A stretch of 64,000 nucleotides of DNA. Source: Nemesobacter sp965204665 (GTDB lineage: Bacteria > Desulfobacterota_D > UBA1144 > Nemesobacterales > Nemesobacteraceae). The position numbers and the translations under genes were made by a program. Under the pieces are notes generated by a model, which searched no databases, was not told where the DNA came from, and saw only the letters and a list, made by a program, of their open reading frames with translations. The stretch's first letter is position 1, and every line of letters begins with the position of its first letter. Shown piece by piece: positions 36,335 through 44,218 of this stretch. The stretch lies in the NCBI GenBank assembly GCA_965204665.1, contig OZ242002.1, positions 992,001-1,056,000 on the forward strand, given 5' to 3'.

Positions 36335-36926
36335 AAGCCGACATGACGGACTGCGCCCACTCTCGGCCCCTTTGAAAATCGTCTTCAGTCATTTTGGGGA
36401 GGTCTCGAAAGACAATGTGGGATACGCGCTTTCGCGTTCCTTCAACTGAACGCTCATACCCGATCACCCAGCGAAAGATACTGCCGATGACCATGCGGGA
36501 AGCGTCATTTTCGGAGATTTCGGTCAGCGGAATAACCGCCTCTTCACTTTCATATGTCCGGCCCGCAGTCAAATCAACCAGCCGTACTACAAATTCGTCT
36601 TCTCTGATATCAACGACATACCCTTCCCACTCCTGCAGGGCATGAAGCGTAACTTTCGGTCGAACCGGGTTTCGCTGTAGAAGTGAAAAATCCACAGTAT
36701 GGAATTCTTTGTGACTGTTCGATATTGAAAGCGACGGATTTGAGGTGTTCACAAACTTCCGTTCCTCGGAAACAGCGATCGTCGCGTTTTGTGCAGGATG
36801 TAGCGCTGGACTCACTAGTTCGTCTACTCTCCGGCAAATATCTTCAAGAACACCCCATGCCTTGTCCGTGCTGATTGCGTCAGTATCAAGACAACGGGCG
36901 GCCGTAGACTGTATGGAATTACTCAT
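36321..36926 (-). CDS. Unknown protein of the four-gene operon (gene 3)
   Basis: About 201 residues, family not recognised. The N-terminal part is helical (AWGVLEDICRRVDELVSP). The C-terminal half starts with KVTLHALQEWEGYVVDIRED and continues with VRLVDLTAGRTYESEEAVIP and ENDASRMVIGSIFRWVIGYE, a compact beta-rich domain also seen in the decayed copy at 43307-43846. The ATG at 36926 has AGGAGG upstream inside the end of the small membrane gene and overlaps its TGA, so its translation depends on that gene reaching its stop. It overlaps the MBL gene by six codons or so. No catalytic motif seen; it may be a binding or adaptor subunit of the MBL protein. Confidence 0.65.
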   Translation of the reverse strand: MSNSIQSTAARCLDTDAISTDKAWGVLEDICRRVDELVSPALHPAQNATIAVSEERKFVNTSNPSLSISNSHKEFHTVDFSLLQRNPVRPKVTLHALQEWEGYVVDIREDEFVVRLVDLTAGRTYESEEAVIPLTEISENDASRMVIGSIFRWVIGYERSVEGTRKRVSHIVFRDLPKMTEDDFQRGREWAQSVMSAFDGD

Positions 36927-37150
36927 AAACACCTCCTCTCATTAATCACTGCAGGAATTTCCCCAAGCGTGGTCTTCGGTATGTCATCCTTTGCCCCCCC
37001 CCTCCTGCCGAACAAATACTCCAACAACCACCTTCCCACCCCCAAAACAACAGCACCGATCCCAACTGCTATCATCGCAAAAAAACCAAGAGCGATCGGG
37101 GCAAAATAAATGATCATGCCGATACCAGCCAGCCACAACAGAAACTCCAT
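36923..37150 (-). CDS. Small membrane protein of the four-gene operon (gene 2), with a G9 run
   Basis: A 75-residue protein, nearly all membrane: MEFLLWLAGIGMIIYFAPIA and GFFAMIAVGIGAVVLGVGRW form two helices, followed by a short basic tail FGRRGGAKDDIPK. The tail is encoded by a run of nine G (36994-37002). With nine G the frame runs to a TGA overlapping the ATG of the next gene. With eight or ten G it would stop early, about 15-35 codons short of that point. The run could thus switch coupling to the two downstream genes. The ATG at 37150 overlaps the stop of the previous gene (TGATG). No homologue recognised. The decayed copy of the operon lacks this gene. Confidence 0.62.
   Translation of the reverse strand: MEFLLWLAGIGMIIYFAPIALGFFAMIAVGIGAVVLGVGRWLLEYLFGRRGGAKDDIPKTTLGEIPAVINERRCL
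36994..37002 (-). repeat. G9 homopolymer in the small membrane gene
   Basis: Nine G on the minus strand in the tail of the membrane protein. The present length keeps the frame open up to the overlap with the next gene; other lengths (except 6 or 12) do not. Confidence 0.75.
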
Positions 37151-37845
37151 CACACCTCCTTTACTAAGGACATCACGTGATTGATGATTTTGTCTGCACG
37201 TTTGAGCGATAACTCGAAATTGTCACACTTAAGAAATCTGAGCAGATCAGCACTGTTTTCATTGATTTTATAGTGGTCATTGATATCGACATAAATCCCT
37301 GAACGTCCATCGTCAATTTGGATGGACGGCTCAACTTTCACATTTATTTGCCCGCCCGACGGCCTTCCTTCAGGTTGATATTGCCTCATGGTTAATGAGA
37401 CCATTCCGCCTTTGTATGTATCCAGTTCAAGTTCATTCGCAATTTCCCCCCATGGTTCCAAGGGCGCAAGCATTCTACCCACCTGGTCTCGCACGGCCGG
37501 TCCGGCCGTGCGAAAATGGACATAGCGATTGATACCAATCGCCTTTATGGGAGTATGAGGGAGGCATTCTCCAAAGACGGACTCCGTAAAGTCCCGTACA
37601 CGTATGACCGGTGCGGATTCAGTTGTTGCTCGGAAGTCATTGGGAGTGACTTGAAATTGCAACCATTCCGTGGAAAAAATCGAAACGTTAGGGTGTATAA
37701 TCTGCACTTCAGCATTATCCGCCACGCTCCGAGGCAGAATATCCTGCAGAGCAAACCAAGCGGGAGTAAAAATCGCCGGGTTGAAATTCCCCAGCACCAC
37801 AATGCCGGTACCGCTGATTTCCGGCTCAATTCGCATCATGCTCAT
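37150..37845 (-). CDS. Unknown protein of the four-gene operon (gene 1), loosely TIGR04255-like
   Basis: A 231-residue soluble protein. Recognisable blocks are STEWLQFQVTPNDFRATTES, TPIKAIGINRYVHFRTA and the C-terminal helix LKRADKIINHVMSLVKEV. The layout recalls TIGR04255-type proteins, which occur in defence-like neighbourhoods, but I am not sure of membership. The start is uncertain: ATGs at 37845 and 37836 are possible, and an open extension reaches 37926. It leads the operon, and its last bases overlap the start of the membrane gene. A remnant of its C-terminus lies at 43109-43304. Function unknown. Confidence 0.6.
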   Translation of the reverse strand: MSMMRIEPEISGTGIVVLGNFNPAIFTPAWFALQDILPRSVADNAEVQIIHPNVSIFSTEWLQFQVTPNDFRATTESAPVIRVRDFTESVFGECLPHTPIKAIGINRYVHFRTAGPAVRDQVGRMLAPLEPWGEIANELELDTYKGGMVSLTMRQYQPEGRPSGGQINVKVEPSIQIDDGRSGIYVDINDHYKINENSADLLRFLKCDNFELSLKRADKIINHVMSLVKEV

Positions 37846-38215
37846 CTTTTCAATCTTTCGATTATTACGATGTGCCCAATTTACGCCGAGAATCCGGGTA
37901 CATATCCGTGTACCCGACGAGCACACAACCCCTCACTGTTTCGTGTTCTGACATCGTAATGACAACCATAGTCATGGTATGACCCTGCTGGGAGCATTTT
38001 CCGACTTCCGCTGGAAAGCATAACACAATCGAAAAATGTAAACAAGCATTGATTCAAGCGAAGGCAGCTTGTTATAACGTTTTCCGGGCTCAGTCTTCAT
38101 GTAATGAGTGCATGTTTGCCGCTGTTTTCGAATTGTTTATCCCGGTCAAAATTCGACTTTTAGATCCTGAAAATCTTAAATCTGATTCTTTCTATAAGTG
38201 GAAAAGGGAAAAAGT

Positions 38216-38288
38216 ACCGAGATATTTCGGGATTGTAAAACAACATGTTTTTATTTCAAGATCATCAGTTCTCTCTCTTATCAGAATT
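38216..38288 (-). repeat. Direct repeat B, containing a promoter-like sequence
   Basis: Near-copy of repeat A in the same orientation. On the minus strand TTGAAA (38259-38254), 16 bases and TACAAT (38237-38232) are kept; the palindrome is imperfect (CCGAGATATTTCGG). It could drive the four-gene operon, with a leader of about 380 bases, or be one side of an insertion scar. Confidence 0.65.
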
Positions 38289-38366
38289 CGGTATAATTTC
38301 CGTAATTCTCTGAGAATTTCCGACAAGTCGGTATTGCAGTTCTGTCGGATACGGATGATTTTTCAT

Positions 38367-39656
38367 ATGGCTGATTTCTTGGTGCGGGACGAAAAATGGA
38401 TGTTTTCGGGAGAGGTAACACCTCCGGGAGACAAATCCGTTTCACACAGGGCTGTCATGCTGGGGTCGCTTGCCCGCGGCAGAACCCGCGTTAAGGGATT
38501 TCTCAATGCGGCGGATACCATGTCGACGGTGTCCGCGTTTCAGAGTATGGGAGTGGGGGTGGATGTAAACGGAAGCGATGTGGAGATTTCCGGAGTAGGG
38601 CTTTTCGGACTCAGATCTCCCGAGAGCGTATTGTACGCCGGAAATTCCGGAACCACGGCAAGACTTCTCTGCGGGATACTCTGCGCTCAGGAGTTCTGTT
38701 CCTCCATCACCGGGGATGAGTCTCTCTGCAGCCGCCCGATGTCGAGAATCATTGTTCCTCTCCGAGCGATGGGAGCCGTTATTTCGTCCGAGAGCGGCAC
38801 CCTGCCGCTTTATATTACGGGCTCCAAACTTTATGGTGCCCGCTACGAACTTCCCGTCGCGAGCGCGCAGGTGAAATCCGCGATTCTGCTTGCAGGGCTC
38901 TATGCCCGAGGAGAGACATGTGTTGTGGAACCCGAGAGAACTAGGGATCATACGGAAAGAATGCTCAGACGCTTCGGGGTTTCCGTGAAAACAGATGGAA
39001 ACGAGGTTTCAGTCAGCCGGGCGGAGGAGTTTTCCGCAACCGCGATTGAAGTCCCCGGCGACATTTCCTCGGCGGCTTTTTTCATAGTTGCGGCGCTCAT
39101 TAATCCCGGCTCTGAAATTTTAGTAAGAAATGTCGGACTTAATCCGCTTCGCACCGGGGTGCTTGATATACTGGGAGAAATGGGAGCCGATATCTCCGTT
39201 GAAAACCTGCGGGAGACCGGTGGTGAGCCCTGCGGAGACATTCTTGCCCGCTACAGCGCTCTTCGCGGCGCGCATATAAGAGGCGAACTTGTGTCAAGAT
39301 CTATTGATGAACTTCCGATTGTTTCTGTCGCCGCGTGTTTTGCAGAAGGTGAAACCGTTATAAGCGGTGCGCAGGAACTCAGAGTGAAGGAAACGGACAG
39401 GATAAGCGCCATGGCTTCGGAACTTTCGAAACTGGGGGCGGACATAGAAGAAACCCCGGACGGGATGGTCATAAACGGCGGGGAGGAACTTTACGGAGCC
39501 GAGTGCCGCAGCCGCGGCGACCACAGGGTCGGCATGTCGCTTGCCGTAGCTGCCACGCGGGCGTGCGGAGAAACGGTGATCGGGGACTCCGGCAGCGTGT
39601 CCATATCTTTTCCGGAGTTCTTTTCACTGTTCGAGTCGACCGGAACAGGAAAATGA
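38367..39656 (+). CDS. aroA: 3-phosphoshikimate 1-carboxyvinyltransferase (EPSP synthase)
   Basis: Joins phosphoenolpyruvate to shikimate-3-phosphate, step six of the chorismate pathway. The 429-residue product has GEVTPPGDKSVSHRAVMLGS (near 13-32) with the conserved Lys-Ser, AGNSGTTARLLCG (near 93), the SRPMSRI region, and RVKETDRISAMASEL near 340. Length is typical when starting at ATG 38367; no good Shine-Dalgarno is visible, and an earlier in-frame ATG lies at 38355. It overlaps cmk by four bases, in the common aroA-cmk-rpsA order. Confidence 0.93.
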   Translation: MADFLVRDEKWMFSGEVTPPGDKSVSHRAVMLGSLARGRTRVKGFLNAADTMSTVSAFQSMGVGVDVNGSDVEISGVGLFGLRSPESVLYAGNSGTTARLLCGILCAQEFCSSITGDESLCSRPMSRIIVPLRAMGAVISSESGTLPLYITGSKLYGARYELPVASAQVKSAILLAGLYARGETCVVEPERTRDHTERMLRRFGVSVKTDGNEVSVSRAEEFSATAIEVPGDISSAAFFIVAALINPGSEILVRNVGLNPLRTGVLDILGEMGADISVENLRETGGEPCGDILARYSALRGAHIRGELVSRSIDELPIVSVAACFAEGETVISGAQELRVKETDRISAMASELSKLGADIEETPDGMVINGGEELYGAECRSRGDHRVGMSLAVAATRACGETVIGDSGSVSISFPEFFSLFESTGTGK

Positions 39657-40333
39657 AGGAAAACCGCAGGATTGTCACAATAGACGGGCCTGCTGGGGCG
39701 GGAAAGAGCACGGTCGCGCGCAGGGTTGCCGAACTCCTCGGTTTTTCCTACCTCGACACCGGGGCGATGTACAGGGCTGTGGCGTTCAAGGCGAACCGAC
39801 GACAAATCGGTCCGGATGACTCGGAGCCGCTTGCACGGATGCTTGACTGCACGGAAGTTTCTTTTTCCCCGGACGGACGCATTTTTCTTGACTCGAGGGA
39901 TGTGTCCGGACTGGTGAGAACCTCCGAGGTATCCTCGCTTGCCTCAAAATTCGCTGAAATTGTCTCGGTACGCGAATTTCTCGTGAATGTACAGAGAAAG
40001 ATCGGGGAACACGGCAACCTGGTAGTTGAAGGACGGGACATGGGAACGCATGTTTTCCCTTGGGCACGGCACAAGTTTTATCTTGACGCGTCTGTTTCGG
40101 AAAGAGCGGAGAGAAGACTTCTGCAGGCAGGACGGACGGTGGATGAGAAAGAACTTTCGAAAGTGGAAGCGGAAATACTCAAAAGAGACCGTCGCGACAC
40201 TCTCCGCGAGCACTATCCTCTCTGCCCCGCATCGGATGCGAAGATAATCGACAGCACAGGCATCCCCGCCGAGCAGATAGCTCGAACAATAGCGTTTTTA
40301 GCGGAAGACATTTCCATCGGAAAGACTGAGTGA
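39653..40333 (+). CDS. cmk: Cytidylate kinase
   Basis: Phosphorylates CMP and dCMP with ATP. The 226-residue protein begins with RIVTIDGPAGAGKSTVARRV, the Walker A loop, followed by YLDTGAMYRAVAFKA. LVVEGRDMGTHVFPWA (near 122) contains the nucleotide-binding Arg-Asp, and KRDRRDTLREHYPL near 185 is the LID and CMP-contact region. The ATG overlaps the aroA stop (ATGA). Length normal. Confidence 0.95.
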   Translation: MKENRRIVTIDGPAGAGKSTVARRVAELLGFSYLDTGAMYRAVAFKANRRQIGPDDSEPLARMLDCTEVSFSPDGRIFLDSRDVSGLVRTSEVSSLASKFAEIVSVREFLVNVQRKIGEHGNLVVEGRDMGTHVFPWARHKFYLDASVSERAERRLLQAGRTVDEKELSKVEAEILKRDRRDTLREHYPLCPASDAKIIDSTGIPAEQIARTIAFLAEDISIGKTE

Positions 40334-40436
40334 ACCCGGAATTCTACCGGTTTTCTCTTTTCTTTTTCAAGAGACTTCATGTATTCTTACCCTTTTACTG
40401 ATTATAGAAAGACTTGTAATAGAGGCGGCTAGTCGA

Positions 40437-42137
40437 ATGGTTCAGGATAATGTGGATAACAGTGATTCTAATGAAAAAAGTTTCGAGGAACTGCTTGATG
40501 AAAGCATGGGACCTCAGGTAAGCGAGCCCGGAAACGGAGAAATAGCGAAGGGTAAGGTCATAAGGGTTGACTCGGATGCTGTTTTTATAGACCTGGGATT
40601 TAAATTTGAGTGCATAGTTCCGATAGATCAGTTTTTGAACAAAGACGGGGAATACGAGGTTTCCGTCGGTTCGGAAATAGAAGTATTGGTCGAAAGACCG
40701 AACCCCAACACGGTCAGAGCGTCCAAACAGAAAGCCGACCAGATAAGGGAACGGAAGGTAATTGAAGGAAAATTTAAAAACGGACAACCCGTCGCGACTA
40801 CGATACTCAACAGGGTCAAGGGCGGTTTTAACTGCTCCATAGGAGAAGCCGCGACTTTCAAGGTGTTTTTACCCGGATCCCAAGTCAGGCTTCGTCCCGT
40901 AGCGGATTTTGACGAATTGGTGGGGCAGACCATAGAAACTCGAATTATCCAGAACAATGAAAACGGCATAGTGGTTTCCAGAAGGGTAATACTTGAGGAA
41001 GAAAGAGAGCGGAAGAAAAAGGAAACGCTTGCCAGAATATCGGAAGGCCAGACCGTCAAAGGTTCTGTGGTGAAGATAATTGACGCCGGGGCTTTTGTCG
41101 ATATCGGCGGTATGGAGGGTTTTGTCCCCATAGGCGAGATTTCATGGGGCAGAGTGCGTCATCCCGGAGATATTCTCAAAGAGGGTGAGAATATAGAGGT
41201 AAAGGTACTCAAACTTGAACTTGAGAACGGCAAAGTAACTCTTGGAGTGAAACAAACCACCGAGGACCCGTGGAAGACTGTGGAACAGAAGTACTCTGTG
41301 GGTCGAAAGGCGCAGGGCAGAGTGATGTTTGCAGCCGATTTCGGAGTTTTTGTTCAACTTGAGCCCGGAATAGAGGGTCTTGTTCACGTAAGCGAACTCT
41401 CCTGGCTTAAGAACTTCCGGCACCCCAGGGAAGTTGTCGATGTCGGAAGCGAGCTGGAAGTTGCGGTTCTCAGCATAAAGCCTGCGGAAAGAAGAATATC
41501 GCTCAGCCTAAAGCAGGTGCAGCAGAATCCGTGGAGCAGTTTCAGACGTAACCATCCCGTCAACACCAGAATTCCGGGAATCATAAGAAACGTCACGGAC
41601 CTCGGAATTTTTGTGGAGGTTGCCCCTGATATGGTCGGTCTCGTGCGGCCCGAGAACCTCAGCTGGGATGAGGATAAAAAGCCTCTTGAAGTTTTTTCCG
41701 ATTCCGATATCGGAAAGGAAATAGAGGTGGTTGTGCTGAAAGTTATTCCGAAACAGAGAAAAATAGGGCTGGGGATAAAGCAACTCACCCCGGATCCCTG
41801 GAACAAAGTGCTCAGGGATTATAAAGTGAACGAAACTGTGGTTACCTCCACGGTGGAGCAGATAACCGAAGTCGGCGTCATTGTCGGTCTTGCTGATAAC
41901 TTGAAGGGATTTTACGGTATCAGGGAATTTGATGATTCCGACTCTGCAAAGGTCGGAGACGAAATAAGCGGCCTTGTGGTTGGTTTCAACCAACCTCGTT
42001 ATCAGGTCAACCTGAGCAAGAAAAGGCTTGAGAAAAAGCAGAAAAAGGAAATTCTCAAGGAGTTCACCTCTTCCCAGGCGGACAGTTCTTTCAAGCTCGG
42101 CGACCTGCTGAATGAACAAATTAAAGCTCTTGACTGA
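40437..42137 (+). CDS. rpsA: 30S ribosomal protein S1
   Basis: Binds mRNA on the small ribosomal subunit and aids initiation. The 566-residue protein has six S1 (OB-fold) domains. Clear repeats are GSVVKIIDAGAFVDIGGMEG (third), MFAADFGVFVQLEPGIEGLVH (fourth, split here only by description) and RNVTDLGIFVEVAPDMVG (fifth); the sixth is more divergent. The acidic N-terminus (residues 1-35) is typical. GAGGCGG lies about ten bases before the ATG. It follows cmk in the classical order; sppA starts just after it. Confidence 0.95.
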   Translation: MVQDNVDNSDSNEKSFEELLDESMGPQVSEPGNGEIAKGKVIRVDSDAVFIDLGFKFECIVPIDQFLNKDGEYEVSVGSEIEVLVERPNPNTVRASKQKADQIRERKVIEGKFKNGQPVATTILNRVKGGFNCSIGEAATFKVFLPGSQVRLRPVADFDELVGQTIETRIIQNNENGIVVSRRVILEEERERKKKETLARISEGQTVKGSVVKIIDAGAFVDIGGMEGFVPIGEISWGRVRHPGDILKEGENIEVKVLKLELENGKVTLGVKQTTEDPWKTVEQKYSVGRKAQGRVMFAADFGVFVQLEPGIEGLVHVSELSWLKNFRHPREVVDVGSELEVAVLSIKPAERRISLSLKQVQQNPWSSFRRNHPVNTRIPGIIRNVTDLGIFVEVAPDMVGLVRPENLSWDEDKKPLEVFSDSDIGKEIEVVVLKVIPKQRKIGLGIKQLTPDPWNKVLRDYKVNETVVTSTVEQITEVGVIVGLADNLKGFYGIREFDDSDSAKVGDEISGLVVGFNQPRYQVNLSKKRLEKKQKKEILKEFTSSQADSSFKLGDLLNEQIKALD

Positions 42138-42156
42138 ATTACGGCGTGGTGCGGGA

Positions 42157-43041
42157 ATGAACTTCTTTCTCAAAACCTTTTTCTCTGTTCTCGTTATCCT
42201 GCTCACGGTTTCTGCGGGAATTCTGATAGGAATCTCAATCTCGGGCCAGGACGGCGTTCCCGGCGGGGACGGCCTTGCGGTGATAAAGATCGAGGGAATA
42301 ATAATCAATTCCGAGCCCTACCTGAAAAGCATAAGAAAAATACGGGAAAGTGATTCCGTAAAGGCGGTTGTCGTGAGGATAAATTCTCCGGGAGGGTCCG
42401 TGGCTACTTCCCAGGAGGTCTACGAAGAACTTAGAAGTCTCGGAGAGAATATTCCCGTTGTTGCGAGCATGGGATCTGTTGCCGCCTCCGGGGGGTACTA
42501 CATCGCCTGCGCGGCATCTGAGATCTATGCGAACCCCGGAACTGTGACCGGCAGCATAGGCGTCATAGCGCAGTTCGCCAACTACGAACAACTGCTTAAA
42601 TGGGCGAGAGTGGAGTTTGAAGTCATAAAGACCGGTGAGTTCAAGGATGCGGGTTCTCCGTTACGCAGGATGTCGAAGGAAGACAAAGAATATCTGCAGA
42701 AACTGGTGGATGATGTTCTGGTGCAGTTCAAAGACACCGTCGCGGAAAGAAGGAATATGGATTCAGGGAAAGTGGATTCGCTTTCCGACGGAAAAATTTT
42801 TGCCGGCAGTCAGGCGAAACAACTCGGTCTTGTTGATCATATGGGAACTTTCGAAACCGCCATCGCCGAGGCAAGAAAACTGGGCGGCCTTGACGAGGAT
42901 TCATGGATTGTCGAGTATCCGATCAAGAAAAAGACTCTGTTTGATCATCTTGTTCCCGAATCCCTTACCGGTCACCCGATTATCTCCACTCCACTCAAAA
43001 CAGGGTTCGGTCTTTACTACGTAGCCGATGTGGTCTACTGA
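42157..43041 (+). CDS. sppA: Signal peptide peptidase SppA, short form
   Basis: Membrane serine protease that degrades cleaved signal peptides. The 294-residue protein has one N-terminal membrane segment (FFSVLVILLTVSAGILIGIS) and a single S49 domain: VVVRINSPGGSVATSQEVYE, the catalytic Ser in SMGSVAASGGYYIACAA, and the catalytic Lys in VIKTGEFKDAGSPLR, followed by SDGKIFAGSQAKQLGLVD. This is the short bacterial form (about 300 residues), not the double-length E. coli one. I choose ATG 42157; an in-frame ATG at 42112 overlaps rpsA. Confidence 0.92.
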   Translation: MNFFLKTFFSVLVILLTVSAGILIGISISGQDGVPGGDGLAVIKIEGIIINSEPYLKSIRKIRESDSVKAVVVRINSPGGSVATSQEVYEELRSLGENIPVVASMGSVAASGGYYIACAASEIYANPGTVTGSIGVIAQFANYEQLLKWARVEFEVIKTGEFKDAGSPLRRMSKEDKEYLQKLVDDVLVQFKDTVAERRNMDSGKVDSLSDGKIFAGSQAKQLGLVDHMGTFETAIAEARKLGGLDEDSWIVEYPIKKKTLFDHLVPESLTGHPIISTPLKTGFGLYYVADVVY

Positions 43042-43108
43042 AAAAGTCATTGTAACGTAATTGCATCAGGTGGGTAATCAGACCAACTGTTCTCCAGAAA
43101 GAAAAAAC

Positions 43109-43304
43109 ATGACAGTTAAGTCGTCCGTCCTTATAGACGATGGTCTGTCGGGATAGTGATCACTGTCAAATCAATGACACGACGAATGATGGTCGTGCGA
43201 AGTTCCTCAAGTTTCTTGAAGGCGGTTTTGAGTCGTCTATCCGGCTTACAGATGAAATTATTGATCATATGATGTCTTTGTCAGTTGACTGCGAGAAGAG
43301 GTGA
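43109..43304 (+). pseudogene. Remnant of gene 1 of the four-gene operon
   Basis: The reading KSSVLIDDGLSG, then after a frame break DHCQINDTTNDGRAKFLKFL and LTDEIIDHMMSLSVDCEKR, matches the C-terminus of the gene at 37150-37845 (PSIQIDDGRSGIYVD, DHYKINENSADLLRFLK, ADKIINHVMSLV). Only the last 60 or so codons remain and the frame is interrupted, so this is a relic. Confidence 0.75.
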
Positions 43305-43306
43305 TT

Positions 43307-43846
43307 ATGAATCAATCGATACAGTCTACAGTCCCCGTGAACGGCGTTTCCATAGCCGCGCTGTCAATCATATGGTGTATAGGGTTTTGAAGTGTCCGCG
43401 GGCACATGCGACGGTGACCGATGTCTCCAGTGGAAATGATGTCGCGGGTTCAACCGGGCACGGCGTACGGCAAGTCAAATAGTTCAGGTCCGACCCTGAA
43501 TATGGATTTTCCGGTATTGCCGAAAGATGAACAATGCAATGTTACATTCCACGCTCTGCGGGAGTGGGAAGGGTATGTAATCGATATTCGCTATGAAGAG
43601 TTCGCAGTGCGCTCGGTCGACTTAACTGCAGGCCGCGCGCATGAAGGTAAAGAGGCTGTTATTCCGATGGCCGGGATATCCGAATATGACGCTTCCCGCA
43701 TGGTTGTCGGCGGCATTTTCCGTTGTATGGTCGGATACGAGCGTTAGGTCGAAGGAGCGAAAAGGCGCGTGTCTCAGATAGTCTTTCACTACCTACCCGG
43801 AGTAACCGAGGATGACCTCGGAAGGGGTCGGGACTGGATGAAGTAG
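43307..43846 (+). pseudogene. Decayed copy of gene 3 of the four-gene operon
   Basis: Opens MNQSIQSTV like MSNSIQSTA of the gene at 36321-36926, loses its frame, and regains it at NVTFHALREWEGYVIDIRYE. It then matches to MVVGGIFRCMVGYER, where a TAG replaces the serine codon; the match continues as VEGAKRRVSQIVFHYLPGV and DDLGRGRDWMK and meets another TAG at 43844. The open part is 43421-43747. Stops plus the earlier frame break show decay. Confidence 0.75.
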
Positions 43847-43872
43847 GTCTTATCAGTTTTTGATCGACGATA

Positions 43873-43995
43873 GATATTGGCGGGCCGCCAAAGAGTGATG
43901 AATTTGAGTTGACACTTCTTGGACCTTTCAACTGCCCACACTTAACTCGCCGGTGTCACGGAACTCTCGATTGCTTTGACAGTTCATGCTTCCTT
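43873..43995 (+). pseudogene. Remnant of the MBL hydrolase of the four-gene operon
   Basis: DIGGPPKSDEFELTLLGPF corresponds to DFAGRPEDDEFELALFGPG at the start of the MBL gene (35237-36334), and the later CHGTLDCFDSSC to CGEWIIVDSC. The metal-binding part is absent. It lies in the same position after the gene 3 relic as in the intact operon. Confidence 0.65.
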
Positions 43996-44147
43996 CCTGC
44001 AGCATCTGCCTCTTCATTTCAAAAACCGGCAAATTCCGCTCTGGAAGTTGAGTTTAACGGGTGCCGTAAAAACGGTTCATTTAAATTGTGTCGGGTAAGG
44101 GAGTCTGAAACTGTCGACGAGTCGGACTCTGTATTTCTTCACCGCGG

Positions 44148-44181
44148 AAACCCGGGCCTCAATTTCCTGAGACCCGGGTTT
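44148..44181. terminator. Hairpin downstream of the RTX lipoprotein gene
   Basis: Arms AAACCCGGG and CCCGGGTTT with an inner CTCA/TGAG pair and a six-base loop. It lies 38 bases beyond the stop of the minus-strand gene 44219-45358. No T run follows on the minus strand, so it may be a weak terminator or a 3'-protecting stem. Confidence 0.45.
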
Positions 44182-44218
44182 ATCAGACACCTGCTGAACA
44201 TCAAGGCGTAAAAACAAC

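Noticed and set aside
37441..37460. C6 run in gene 1 of the four-gene operon as another switch
   Set aside because: Six bases is within the range seen in core genes here (several G6 runs occur, for example in sppA and the first mazG), so no special role is supported.
43307..43846. Recoding of TAG in the gene 3 copy (two TAG codons at otherwise matching positions)
   Set aside because: The same copy also has a frame break near its start and its neighbours are truncated, so decay explains the stops more simply; TAG is used as a normal stop elsewhere.
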